Shown here: piece by piece, positions 6,477 to 14,645 of the stretch
Position numbering within the stretch: the first letter of the stretch is position 1
Layout of the letters: each line of letters starts with the position of its first letter
Assembly: GCA_900771335.1 (NCBI GenBank)
Contig: CAAGNP010000007.1
Span: 1 to 22,715, forward strand
DNA: 22,715 nt
From: Rikenellaceae bacterium
GTDB taxonomy: Bacteria; Bacteroidota; Bacteroidia; Bacteroidales; UBA932
Direction of reading: 5' to 3'
Position numbers and translations under genes: made by a program
The notes under the pieces: model-generated
Told to the model about the DNA's origin: nothing
The model's database searches: none
The model's input: only the letters and a program-made list of their open reading frames with translations

Positions 6477-7946
6477 CTAATTCAGACTCACAATGGTAGG
6501 ATTGGTATTTTTATACCTTGGCATAGTGGCTCCGATCGGAGCGTTGATGAAAGTAGGGTCACAAACTGTATAGTCAACCCCTTCAAATGAGAAAGCATCA
6601 CCCTCAACAGGCTTATCTAATGCTACTCCACAAGCGACATGGTTTGGATAGCCCAAAAGGACTGTATTCAGACCCAAGGTCTTCTTCACCATCCATGAAA
6701 ATATCAGAACCCTATCCTTACAGTTGTTTGCACCATAATATAGCGATTCTTCTATAAATAGAGGCTTGATTCTTCCAAACATCTCATAATCGGTCTTGTA
6801 CTCAAAACCGTTCTGTACCAGATTCAGGATATATGACACAGCCTCCTCATCTGTCATACCCTCTCTGATAATTTTATATCTGATACCTTTAATAACAGCC
6901 TGAGCGGTCTTGGTATCTACCACAGAACGGTGGTAGGTAATGAGATCAGACTGTGGATAATCGTATGTAAACTTAACATATGTCTCATTTACCGGCACTC
7001 TGAACTCCTCTCCCAGAATTTCAGACCACATGGGGAGGGTCATAATCTTATAGTACTCATCACCTCCCAAATGCATTTCATTAGAGAATGTCAGGCTTAT
7101 GACATTTTTTGCCATAGAGAAATCCCTGGTAAATGTATACAGGGAATTGTTTGCAGACAATGCGTTATTGCTGAAAATAAAAAAATCCACACCGTTGTCT
7201 GACACGTATGGGATCTGATACACCTGTTCTTTAAAAGGGATCAATAGGACCAACTCATCCCCTACTGATCCACTTCTGACTTTATACTCCAACTGTGACA
7301 TAAGAAACATCTGTGTCACTACTTGTTGGTTTACACCATATTCTCCATAGACAGCTTTGGAAATCTCCTTCACAAGGGAAAATACAGCCCAATCGTTGAG
7401 ACCATAACGCTCTTTCATGCTTTTGATTGCCTCTACAGTAGGGAGGTATTCTGAGTTGCTTAACATCTCCCAAGCTTGAGCTACAGATTTCTCTTTTGCT
7501 ATCACTTCATCTATCTTCATAGATGCGCTGAAGGGAACCTTCTCCGGGAAACCGAAAAAGTCCAGGTTCACCTGATCAGCTGAAGGGGCCATCGAAGCGT
7601 GTATTGGCATATCCAACATAGCCTCAGGGAAGCCCATCTCCACATCAGATGGTATACCATGTGACTTGTCATCGCCCCCTTGTGATGGTTTTGCCCCATA
7701 GTACTCGGGATTCTGAGGCACTTCTCCGATAGGATCTTTCCTGCCGGTCTGTACCATAAACTCCTCCCAAGCTTTCTCCAAATACGATGTAAACTCTGCA
7801 TTGGCCTTATCTCTCCAATTTTCAAATTCGGCATTTCTCTGATTGATAAAATCTTCGTATGCCTTCCTTCTATCGTCCTGGGCTGACAAAGTAAATGACA
7901 GTGCCAACAACGAAAGGGTTAGAATAAGTTTGACCGATTTACACAT
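6477..7946 (-). CDS. Secreted transglutaminase-like (papain-fold) protein
   Basis: The 489-residue protein has a clear signal peptide (about 1-22, ending LSAQ). A charged helical region follows, rich in Glu/Trp/Phe repeats (residues 25-70, possibly coiled-coil). The C-terminal quarter carries a transglutaminase/protease-like triad in the right order: C409 in NNCKDRVLIFSWM, H436 in YPNHVACGV and D463 in VCDPTFINAP. It probably acts outside the inner membrane as a cysteine protease, cross-linking enzyme or amide hydrolase; the sequence does not say which. It lies 61 nt after an LPP20-like lipoprotein gene in the same direction, but a terminator hairpin sits between them, so it may be made at a lower level by readthrough. 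Confidence 0.7.
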   Translation of the reverse strand: MCKSVKLILTLSLLALSFTLSAQDDRRKAYEDFINQRNAEFENWRDKANAEFTSYLEKAWEEFMVQTGRKDPIGEVPQNPEYYGAKPSQGGDDKSHGIPSDVEMGFPEAMLDMPIHASMAPSADQVNLDFFGFPEKVPFSASMKIDEVIAKEKSVAQAWEMLSNSEYLPTVEAIKSMKERYGLNDWAVFSLVKEISKAVYGEYGVNQQVVTQMFLMSQLEYKVRSGSVGDELVLLIPFKEQVYQIPYVSDNGVDFFIFSNNALSANNSLYTFTRDFSMAKNVISLTFSNEMHLGGDEYYKIMTLPMWSEILGEEFRVPVNETYVKFTYDYPQSDLITYHRSVVDTKTAQAVIKGIRYKIIREGMTDEEAVSYILNLVQNGFEYKTDYEMFGRIKPLFIEESLYYGANNCKDRVLIFSWMVKKTLGLNTVLLGYPNHVACGVALDKPVEGDAFSFEGVDYTVCDPTFINAPIGATMPRYKNTNPTIVSLN

Positions 7947-7960
7947 ATTTTGCAGATTTT

Positions 7961-7992
7961 AAAAAGAGCTCCCTTTTTTTGGAAGGGAGCCC
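7961..7992 (-). terminator. Terminator between LPP20-like and transglutaminase-like genes
   Basis: On the minus strand GGGCUCCCUU pairs with AAGGGAGCUC (10 bp, one G.U) and is followed by UUUUU. It lies 15 nt after the lipoprotein stop codon and just before the next gene in the same direction, so it may act as a partial (attenuating) terminator. Confidence 0.75.
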
Positions 7993-8007
7993 GAATTATT
8001 TCAAAGA

Positions 8008-8574
8008 TTACTGATTTTCAAATTTTGCCATTTCAGCATCGAAAGTTTTCTGGAACTGGAATTTATCAAATTCAAGAGCCAGTTTCTCATCTTTAGAGAT
8101 AGCGTCAACTGCGTTTTTAACTACAGGCTCCTTAGGCATTTGAACGTTGATATAGTATTGGTATCTTCCGTCTTTACCTTGGAATACTTTCTCTTCGTTT
8201 ACTACTACACCTTCAAGCACTTGGTTAACAACTTGACGAGAAGTCTCTTCGAATTTTGAAGCAAACTCCTGTTTGTTGCCAACTGTTACTTGGTTAAGAT
8301 ATTGCTCAGAAACAGCTTTCATGGTAGCCTGGATAGAAGAAGCGATCTCAGTACGGGCATTCAAAGTAGCAATTTTCTTAGCTGTTACTAGATCTGGGCT
8401 CTCACCGATACCTGTAGCACGGAAATAAGTAGCATCTGAACGGTACTCTTTAGATGATAGAGGAACTGTTACCTCGTTACGGTCACTTGTCACAGCTTTA
8501 GGAGCACCACAAGAGAAAAACATAGGCATTACAGCAATAGCAGCAACAACCTTGAAAAATTTGTTGAATTTCAT
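8008..8574 (-). CDS. LPP20-family-like lipoprotein
   Basis: The 188-residue protein begins with a lipoprotein signal peptide ending in a loose lipobox F-F-S-C22, so it should be acylated at C22. The middle region (YFRATGIGESPDLVTAKK, then LNARTEIASSIQ, and a C-terminal YQYYINVQMPKEP) resembles the LPP20/DUF400-type fold seen in envelope lipoproteins, where a stretch of Ala-rich helix follows the ATG(I/S)G motif. Its role is unknown. It has its own good promoter (8624-8655), which overlaps the aldolase terminator, and a terminator just downstream. CTT/GGT-type codon use suggests abundant expression. The family assignment is from pattern only. Confidence 0.65.
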   Translation of the reverse strand: MKFNKFFKVVAAIAVMPMFFSCGAPKAVTSDRNEVTVPLSSKEYRSDATYFRATGIGESPDLVTAKKIATLNARTEIASSIQATMKAVSEQYLNQVTVGNKQEFASKFEETSRQVVNQVLEGVVVNEEKVFQGKDGRYQYYINVQMPKEPVVKNAVDAISKDEKLALEFDKFQFQKTFDAEMAKFENQ

Positions 8575-8623
8575 GATTTAAAGATTTATTAAGTTATAAT
8601 TATTAGGTTTCAATTATGTTAGG

Positions 8624-8655
8624 CAAATTTATAAAAAAAATAGAGTTATCACAAA
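8624..8655 (-). promoter_or_regulatory. Bacteroidetes primary-sigma promoter of the LPP20-like gene
   Basis: TTTG (8652-8655) and TAAATTTG (8624-8631) on the minus strand are 20 nt apart. The TTTG box lies inside the loop-proximal part of the fba terminator hairpin, so the two signals overlap. The predicted leader is about 45 nt. Confidence 0.75.
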
Positions 8656-8670
8656 TTTGTGACAACTCTA
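8633..8670 (-). terminator. Rho-independent terminator of the aldolase gene
   Basis: The 30-base palindrome 8641-8670 (TAGAGTT-x-TCACAAA and complement) has one central G.U pair on the minus strand and is followed by eight U residues (8640-8633). It lies 26 nt after the fba stop codon. Confidence 0.8.
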
Positions 8671-8695
8671 TCTCTATAAAATTTCAATATTTCTG

Positions 8696-9694
8696 TTATA
8701 GCTTGTCGTTGCTGCCCAAAACATTGATAATTTTGTGCTTGTAAAGCTTCTCCATATTGTCTCTTGCAGGACCAAGATACTTACGAGGGTCAAACTCTGC
8801 AGGTTTCTCAGCAAAAGTTTTACGGATAGCTGCAGTCATGGCAAGACGTGAGTCAGAGTCGATGTTGATTTTGCAAACTGCAGATTTGGCAGACTCGCGA
8901 AGCCACTCCTCAGGAATACCGATAGCAGCTTTAAGGGCGCCACCGTATTTGTTGATGGTCTCCACCTCTTCCTCTGGAACTGAAGAAGATCCGTGAAGTA
9001 CGATAGGGAAACCTGGAAGCTTCTCCTCTACAGCTTTTAAAACATCGAATGCAAGTGGAGGAGGAACCATTTTACCTGTCTGAGGATCGATAGTACATTG
9101 CTCAGGGGTAAATTTGTAAGCACCGTGTGATGTACCGATAGAGATGGCAAGAGAGTCACAGCCTGTACGGGTAGCGAAGTCAATTACCTCCTCAGGATTA
9201 GTATAGGTGTGGTGGTCTGAAGATACCTCATCCTCAACACCTGCAAGAACACCAAGCTCACCCTCAACAGTCACGTCGAACTGATGAGCATACTCTACCA
9301 CTTTCTTGGTAAGAGCCACGTTCTCCTCGTATGAAAGGTGTGAACCGTCGATCATAACTGAAGAGAAACCTGAGTCGATACAGCTTTTGCAAGTCTCAAA
9401 TGTATCACCATGGTCAAGGTGAAGAACGATCTGAGGATTTTCACAGCCAAGCTCTTTTGCATACTCTACAGCACCTTGTGCCATATAGCGGAGAAGAGTA
9501 GCGTTTGCATATTGACGAGCACCTTTTGATACTTGAAGGATAACTGGAGATTTGGTCTCAACTGCAGCTTTGATGATAGCCTGCATCTGCTCCATATTAT
9601 TGAAGTTGAAGGCAGGAATTGCATATCCTCCCTCTACTGCTTTGGCAAACATCTCTCTGGTGTTTACCAAGCCTAAATCTTTATAAGATACCAT
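8696..9694 (-). CDS. fba: Class II fructose-bisphosphate aldolase
   Basis: This glycolytic/gluconeogenic zinc aldolase interconverts fructose-1,6-bisphosphate with DHAP and glyceraldehyde-3-phosphate. The 332-residue protein shows YAIPAFNFNN at 24-33, the zinc/catalytic segment LHLDHGDTFE (D94, H95), GVLAGVEDE, SIGTSHGAYKF and a phosphate-binding VLHGSSSVPEEE. It starts at ATG 9694. The upstream region is shared with the divergent gmk gene, with back-to-back -7 boxes within 20 bp. A strong terminator follows. Confidence 0.96.
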   Translation of the reverse strand: MVSYKDLGLVNTREMFAKAVEGGYAIPAFNFNNMEQMQAIIKAAVETKSPVILQVSKGARQYANATLLRYMAQGAVEYAKELGCENPQIVLHLDHGDTFETCKSCIDSGFSSVMIDGSHLSYEENVALTKKVVEYAHQFDVTVEGELGVLAGVEDEVSSDHHTYTNPEEVIDFATRTGCDSLAISIGTSHGAYKFTPEQCTIDPQTGKMVPPPLAFDVLKAVEEKLPGFPIVLHGSSSVPEEEVETINKYGGALKAAIGIPEEWLRESAKSAVCKINIDSDSRLAMTAAIRKTFAEKPAEFDPRKYLGPARDNMEKLYKHKIINVLGSNDKL

Positions 9695-9744
9695 ATTTTT
9701 ATAATGTTATAAATTTATAATTCCCTTTTATGTCAAAAATCGCG

Positions 9745-9762
9745 CAAAAATAGATAATTTTG
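9745..9762. promoter_or_regulatory. Back-to-back -7 boxes of divergent fba and gmk promoters
   Basis: TATTTTTG on the minus strand (9752-9745) faces fba and TAATTTTG on the plus strand (9755-9762) faces gmk. Both match TAnnTTTG, but neither has a clear TTTG at the usual upstream distance. The boxes are only 2 bp apart, so the two promoters probably compete for polymerase. Confidence 0.55.
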
Positions 9763-9787
9763 CCGACATATTAAGAATTTTTTGATA

Positions 9788-10375
9788 ATGACATCGAATA
9801 ACAGTTCAAACAACAAAGTGATCATATTCTCTGCCCCCTCAGGTTCAGGGAAAAGCACCATTGTAAACCATCTGCTGTCCAAATACCCATTCCTCGAATT
9901 CTCCATCTCTGCCACATCCAGAGCCCCACGCGGTGAGGAGAAGCACGGCAAGGAGTATTTCTTCTTCACCACAGAGGAGTTTGAAAGGCTCATCAGCCAG
10001 GAGGCATTCGTAGAGTATGAAGAGGTGTACAAAGGGTCCTACTACGGCACCCTGAAGTCTGAAATCGAGAGGATCTGGGCCAAAGGGCACACTATTCTGT
10101 TTGATATCGATGTCAAGGGTGGTGTAAACCTCAAGAAGATTTTCGGCGATGCCGCAATGGCAGTCTTCGTAAAGCCCCCATGCGTAGAGGAGCTCCGCAA
10201 AAGGCTCATCGGACGCGGCACAGACACCCCTGAGGCTATCGAGAAGAGGGTAGCAAAGGCTGCTGAGGAACTCACATACGAGAAATATTTCGATGTCATC
10301 CTGGTAAATGACCGTCTGGATGAATCTTTGGCAGAGGCCGAGAGACTTATTGACAGTTTCGTACTTAACAAATAA
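9788..10375 (+). CDS. gmk: Guanylate kinase
   Basis: GMP kinase phosphorylates GMP to GDP with ATP in nucleotide metabolism. From the ATG at 9788 it has 195 residues. A TTG six bases upstream is in frame, but the ATG is the more likely start. The P-loop SAPSGSGKST lies near residues 15-24, then the GMP-binding region SATSRAPRGEEKHGKEYFF, EYEEVYKGSYYGT and the lid RLIGRGTDTPEAIEKR. It is followed after 5 nt by nadD, so the two form an operon driven by the shared divergent promoter region. Confidence 0.97.
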   Translation: MTSNNSSNNKVIIFSAPSGSGKSTIVNHLLSKYPFLEFSISATSRAPRGEEKHGKEYFFFTTEEFERLISQEAFVEYEEVYKGSYYGTLKSEIERIWAKGHTILFDIDVKGGVNLKKIFGDAAMAVFVKPPCVEELRKRLIGRGTDTPEAIEKRVAKAAEELTYEKYFDVILVNDRLDESLAEAERLIDSFVLNK

Positions 10376-10380
10376 GGGCA

Positions 10381-10944
10381 ATGCGCTGTGCACTATTCTT
10401 CGGGTCATTTAACCCTATCCACTTCGGACACCTGAATATCGCTCGCTTCCTCTTGGAGAGCTGCGATATCGACCAGGTGCGCCTGATAGTGTCTCCGAAG
10501 AATCCCCTGAAAGATGCGAGCATCATAGCAGATCCCGCATTGCGCCTGGCGCAAACCACCGCAGAGGTGGCAGCCCTCCCATTGCCGGAGGCACTCAAAG
10601 CCAGGATCTCCGTATCGGATGTCGAATTTCACCTCCCCTCCCCCCTATACACCATAAATACCCTCCGCCACATCCGGGAGGCTGAGCCCGAAAACGACCA
10701 CATCCTGATCATCGGAGGGGACAATATCAGGATCATTGAGAACTGGTACAAGTGGGATGAGTTGCTCCGGGAGTTTGAGATCTGGGTATACCCTCGAGGA
10801 GGGGTGGATGACTCCCAGCTCTGCGAGCAATATGACTCGATGCCACAGACAAAAAAAGTGCGTTACCTGAGCAACGCACCTTTATATAACATTTCCTCTA
10901 CCGAGATCCGGAACTCTACTCGAAAAGCTCATAATGGGCAATAA
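10381..10944 (+). CDS. nadD: Nicotinate-nucleotide adenylyltransferase
   Basis: NadD adenylates nicotinate mononucleotide to deamido-NAD in NAD biosynthesis. The 187-residue protein has the nucleotidyltransferase signature GSFNPIHFGH (HxGH at 14-17), GGDNIRIIENWYKWDELL and the C-terminal ISSTEIR motif. It begins 5 nt after gmk and probably shares its transcript. Its last 29 nt overlap the 3' end of the convergent pseudouridine synthase gene, an unusual tail-to-tail overlap with no terminator between. Confidence 0.95.
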   Translation: MRCALFFGSFNPIHFGHLNIARFLLESCDIDQVRLIVSPKNPLKDASIIADPALRLAQTTAEVAALPLPEALKARISVSDVEFHLPSPLYTINTLRHIREAEPENDHILIIGGDNIRIIENWYKWDELLREFEIWVYPRGGVDDSQLCEQYDSMPQTKKVRYLSNAPLYNISSTEIRNSTRKAHNGQ

Positions 10945-11620
10945 CCTCTATCGGCTCTTTCCTTACAGGGTGGACGAATGAGACGCTGTAGGCATGAAGG
11001 GAGATACCTCCGTCCCTATTGGACCTGCGTGCCCCATATTTCAAATCCCCTTTGATCACCGAACCGACAGCTGCCAATTGGCACCTGATCTGATGGTGAC
11101 GCCCTGTCAGAAGTTCCACCTCCACAAGAAAATATTTGATGGTGGGGTGCAAAAGCCTGTATCTGAGTCTTGACTCCTTGGCACCATTCCTGGGCTGGGT
11201 GTACGCATAGGATTTGTTCTGCTTCTCATTGCGGAGCAGATAGTGCTTCAACTCCCCTTCAGCTGGCTCGGGAGCCCTCTCCACCAGTGCGCGATACCTT
11301 TTTTTGATTCTGTCACCTTCGGAGCGGAACATCTCATTCAGGCGCTCAAGGGCCTTGGAGGTCTTGGCCAGAATCACCACTCCACTCACAGGTCTGTCAA
11401 GTCTGTGGGGGACCCCCATAAAGACCTGGCCGGGCTTTGAATCCCTCTGTGCCACAAAAGCTTTGAGCTTGTCAGAGAGGGGCTCATCACCGGTCTTGTC
11501 CCCCTGAACTATCTCCCCGGATCTCTTATTGAAAATCAGGAGATGGTTGTCCTCATAAAGGATCCTCGAGGCGATATCCTCAAACTCATCTGCCGGTATA
11601 TGGCGGTAGAATTCCGACAT
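10916..11620 (-). CDS. RluA-family pseudouridine synthase
   Basis: It should isomerise uridine to pseudouridine in rRNA or tRNA. The 234-residue protein shows ILYEDNHLLIFNKRSGEIVQ, the catalytic HRLDRPVSGV motif with D75, and GRHHQIRCQLAAVG plus DLKYGARRS. There is no N-terminal S4 domain, so it belongs to the short, RluA/TruC-like branch; the target site cannot be assigned. Its ATG overlaps the panB stop by one base (TAATG), which indicates translational coupling. The 3' end overlaps nadD by 29 nt. Confidence 0.9.
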   Translation of the reverse strand: MSEFYRHIPADEFEDIASRILYEDNHLLIFNKRSGEIVQGDKTGDEPLSDKLKAFVAQRDSKPGQVFMGVPHRLDRPVSGVVILAKTSKALERLNEMFRSEGDRIKKRYRALVERAPEPAEGELKHYLLRNEKQNKSYAYTQPRNGAKESRLRYRLLHPTIKYFLVEVELLTGRHHQIRCQLAAVGSVIKGDLKYGARRSNRDGGISLHAYSVSFVHPVRKEPIEVIAHYELFE

Positions 11621-12435
11621 TAATATTGCTCTTTATCGTTAGGGAAATCCTGATTCTTCACATCGTCCACATACTGCGAAAATGCCTTCAGGCACTCATC
11701 GTGCATATTGGCATAGCGGCGGAGGAATTTGGGTGAAAAATTGTTGGTCAAGCCGAGCATATCGTGCATCACCAGCACCTGACCATCCACATGTCTGCCT
11801 GCACCAATGCCGATTACAGGGATTGTCAGCTTCTCTGCCACTTTGCGGCCAAGCTCTGCAGGGATCTTCTCAAGGACAAGGGCGAAGCATCCTGCCTCTT
11901 CAAGTGCGAGCGCATCCTCTATCAGTTTGGCAGCCTCAGCCTCCTCCTTGGCACGCACTGCGTATGTCCCGAACTTGTGGATAGACTGTGGTGTCAACCC
12001 CAGGTGACCCATCACAGGGATACCTGCACACAGGATTCTCTCGATAGACTCAAGAACCTCCTGTCCACCTTCAAGCTTCACTGCATCTGCCTCTGACTCC
12101 TTCATAATGCGGATGGCATTGCTCAAAGCAAATTTGGAGTTGCCCTGATATGTACCGAACGGCATATCTACCACTACCAAAGGATTTTTCACTGCACGCA
12201 TAACACTCTGGGCGTGATAGATCATCTGGTCGATGGTGATGGGGAGAGTGGTCTCATGACCTGCCATAACATTGGCGGCAGAGTCCCCTACCAGGATAAT
12301 ATCGATATTTGCCTCATTAACAATACTGGCCATTGTATAATCATAAGCGGTAATCATGGCGATCTTCTCACCATTCCTCTTCATTTCGAGAAGTCTATGG
12401 GTGGTCATCACCCTGTTTTTCCCTTCAACTGACAT
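11620..12435 (-). CDS. panB: 3-methyl-2-oxobutanoate hydroxymethyltransferase
   Basis: PanB makes ketopantoate from alpha-ketoisovalerate and methylene-tetrahydrofolate in pantothenate/CoA synthesis. The motifs KIAMITAYDYTMA, ILVGDSAANVMAGHETT (metal-binding Asp), GPLGLTPQ-like GHLGLTPQSIHKFG and IPVIGIGAGRHVDGQVLV are all present. The frame is open up to 12474, but the start MSVEGKNRVMTTHRL at 12435 fits the family length (271 residues) and the promoter better. It is coupled to the pseudouridine synthase gene by a TAATG overlap. Confidence 0.95.
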   Translation of the reverse strand: MSVEGKNRVMTTHRLLEMKRNGEKIAMITAYDYTMASIVNEANIDIILVGDSAANVMAGHETTLPITIDQMIYHAQSVMRAVKNPLVVVDMPFGTYQGNSKFALSNAIRIMKESEADAVKLEGGQEVLESIERILCAGIPVMGHLGLTPQSIHKFGTYAVRAKEEAEAAKLIEDALALEEAGCFALVLEKIPAELGRKVAEKLTIPVIGIGAGRHVDGQVLVMHDMLGLTNNFSPKFLRRYANMHDECLKAFSQYVDDVKNQDFPNDKEQY

Positions 12436-12466
12436 ATTTTCCTTTATTAATGGATGAAATTTTATG

Positions 12467-12498
12467 CAAAGCAATAAAATAATCGTGAGACAACCAAA
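12467..12498 (-). promoter_or_regulatory. Probable panB promoter
   Basis: TTTG (12495-12498) and TTGCTTTG (12467-12474; one mismatch to TAnnTTTG) are 20 nt apart on the minus strand. The predicted leader is about 25 nt to the start at 12435. This also supports the shorter panB start, because the longer one would begin inside the promoter. Confidence 0.5.
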
Positions 12499-12523
12499 TT
12501 ATGACAAGGTGGCAGACTTTTTC

Positions 12524-12541
12524 TTTGGCACAAGATTCGTT
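12524..12541 (+). promoter_or_regulatory. dnaK upstream -24/-12-like element
   Basis: TTTGGCACAAGATTCGTT has GG and a downstream G spaced 12 nt apart, as in sigma-54 promoters, although the -12 element reads CGT instead of TGC. No good primary-sigma promoter was seen for dnaK. A small GC-rich hairpin GGCGG-GACT-CCGCC (12560-12573) lies in the predicted leader. The grpE upstream region has the same format. Confidence 0.4.
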
Positions 12542-12610
12542 ATATAGAGTGGCGTAACCGGCGGGACTCCGCCAATTGAGATTGAAAACGATTAAAAATT
12601 TATAAATATT

Positions 12611-14521
12611 ATGGGAAAAATTATTGGTATTGACCTTGGAACCACCAACTCATGTGTGGCAGTAATGGAAGGTAACGAGCCTTCTGTAATCATCAACAGC
12701 GAAGGTAAAAGAACTACCCCTTCAGTAGTGGCATTCGCAGACAACGGAGAGAGAAAAATCGGTGATCCAGCTAAAAGACAAGCGATTACAAACCCTCTTA
12801 AAACCATCTTCTCTATCAAGAGATTCATGGGTGAGCCTTACGATAAAGTTCAGACCGAGATCGGTCGCGTACCTTATGCCATCTCAAGAGGTGACAATGG
12901 CACAGCACGTGTAAACATCGACGGTCGTCTTTACTCTCCACAGGAGATCTCAGCGATGATCCTTCAGAAGATGAAAAAGACTGCTGAGGATTATCTTGGT
13001 CAGGAGGTGACAGAGGCTGTCATCACAGTACCTGCATACTTCAGCGACTCACAGAGACAAGCTACCAAAGAGGCAGGTGAGATCGCAGGTCTGACAGTAA
13101 GACGTATCATCAACGAGCCTACCGCAGCTGCACTTGCATACGGTATGGACAAAAAGAACAGAGATATGAAAGTGGCTGTATACGACCTTGGTGGCGGTAC
13201 ATTCGATATCTCTATCCTGGAGCTTGGTGACGGCGTATTTGAGGTTAAATCTACCAATGGTGACACCCACCTTGGCGGTGATGACTTCGACCACAGAATC
13301 ATCGAATGGCTTGCAGCTGAGTTCAAAGCTGAGAACAGCGGTATCGATCTTACTAAAGACCCTATGGCTCTTCAGAGACTTAAAGAGGCTGCAGAGAAAG
13401 CTAAAATCGAACTTTCAAGCCAGACCTCTACTGAGATCAACCTACCTTATATCATGCCTGTAGACGGCGTTCCAAAACACTTGGTAAAGACCCTTACCCG
13501 TGCCAAATTCGAGCAAATCTGCGATGACCTTATCCAGAGAACCATCGAGCCTTGCCGTAAAGCACTAAGCGACGCAGGTCTTCAAGCATCTGAGATTGAC
13601 GAAGTTCTTTTGGTTGGTGGTTCAACCCGTATCCCTGCCATCCAGCAGATCGTAGAGAAATTCTTCGGTAAAGTTCCTTCAAAAGGTGTTAACCCTGACG
13701 AGGTAGTGGCTATCGGTGCAGCTATCCAGGGTGGTGTACTAGCAGGTGATGTAAAAGACGTTCTTCTACTTGACGTTACCCCTCTATCACTTGGTATTGA
13801 GACCCTTGGCGGTGTAATGACCAAACTTATCGAGTCAAACACCACCATCCCTACCAAGAAATCTGAGGTATTCTCTACTGCAAGCGACAACCAGCCATCT
13901 GTAGAGATCCACGTACTTCAGGGTGAGCGCTCAATGGCACGCGACAACAAGACCATCGGCCGCTTCCACTTGGACGGAATCACCCCTGCACCACGCGGTG
14001 TGCCACAAATCGAAGTTACCTTCGACATTGACGCCAACGGTATCCTTAACGTATCTGCCAAAGACAAATCTACCGGCAAAGAGCAAAAGATCCGTATCGA
14101 GGCATCATCAGGTCTAAGCGACGACGAGATTAAGAGAATGCGTGATGAGGCTAAAGCCAATGAGGCAGCCGACAAAGCAGAGAAAGAGCGTATCGACAAG
14201 ATCAACGCAGCTGACGCAATGATCTTCCAGAGCGAGAAGAACCTCAAAGAGTACGGTGACAAGATCCCTGCTGACAAGAAAGGTGCTATCGAGACAGCCC
14301 TTAACGGTCTTAAAGAGGCTCACAAATCTGGCGATTTGGCAGCAATCGAGAAAGCTACCGAGACCCTCAACAACGCATGGCACGCAGCTTCTGAAGATAT
14401 GGCCAAAGCAGCTCAGGCAGCAGGTGCCAATCCAGGTGCCGGTCCTCAACCGGGCGCAAACCCAGGCGCTGACCAGAAAGACGGTGAAGTAACCGACGTA
14501 GACTTCGAAGAGGTGAAATAA
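12611..14521 (+). CDS. dnaK: Chaperone protein DnaK (Hsp70)
   Basis: DnaK is the ATP-dependent Hsp70 that works with the DnaJ and GrpE encoded on the other strand. The 636 residues cover the nucleotide-binding domain (GIDLGTTNSCVAVMEG at the start, AVYDLGGGTFDISIL, VLLVGGSTRIPA), the linker DVLLLDVTPLSLGIETLGG, the substrate-binding domain and the helical lid. A Gly/Ala/Pro-rich tail ends DVDFEEVK, close to the EEVD-like end of bacterial DnaK. Codon use (CTT, GGT, AAA) indicates high expression. A strong terminator follows within 25 nt. Confidence 0.99.
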   Translation: MGKIIGIDLGTTNSCVAVMEGNEPSVIINSEGKRTTPSVVAFADNGERKIGDPAKRQAITNPLKTIFSIKRFMGEPYDKVQTEIGRVPYAISRGDNGTARVNIDGRLYSPQEISAMILQKMKKTAEDYLGQEVTEAVITVPAYFSDSQRQATKEAGEIAGLTVRRIINEPTAAALAYGMDKKNRDMKVAVYDLGGGTFDISILELGDGVFEVKSTNGDTHLGGDDFDHRIIEWLAAEFKAENSGIDLTKDPMALQRLKEAAEKAKIELSSQTSTEINLPYIMPVDGVPKHLVKTLTRAKFEQICDDLIQRTIEPCRKALSDAGLQASEIDEVLLVGGSTRIPAIQQIVEKFFGKVPSKGVNPDEVVAIGAAIQGGVLAGDVKDVLLLDVTPLSLGIETLGGVMTKLIESNTTIPTKKSEVFSTASDNQPSVEIHVLQGERSMARDNKTIGRFHLDGITPAPRGVPQIEVTFDIDANGILNVSAKDKSTGKEQKIRIEASSGLSDDEIKRMRDEAKANEAADKAEKERIDKINAADAMIFQSEKNLKEYGDKIPADKKGAIETALNGLKEAHKSGDLAAIEKATETLNNAWHAASEDMAKAAQAAGANPGAGPQPGANPGADQKDGEVTDVDFEEVK

Positions 14522-14541
14522 TCACCCAACCAAATACCCTG

Positions 14542-14576
14542 AAAAGGCTGACTTTTGAGAAGTCAGCCTTTTTTAT
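14542..14576 (+). terminator. Rho-independent terminator of dnaK
   Basis: AAAAGGCTGACTT pairs perfectly with AAGTCAGCCTTTT (13 bp, loop TTGAG) and the T-run continues to 14574. The A-run on the 5' side means it could also work for transcripts coming from the right. Confidence 0.9.
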
Positions 14577-14645
14577 TTGTCCCCGAAACATGAGTAAGTA
14601 GCCACTACGGGTGCGAAAATGCCCTTTCTCCCCTTTCTCCTCCTA

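Noticed and set aside
9782..9787. TTG start two codons upstream of the gmk ATG
   Set aside because: The ATG at 9788 gives the normal length and leaves room for the leader after the -7 box.
12436..12474. Longer panB start adding 13 residues
   Set aside because: The extension overlaps the probable promoter -7 box (12467-12474) and is not part of the usual PanB N-terminus.
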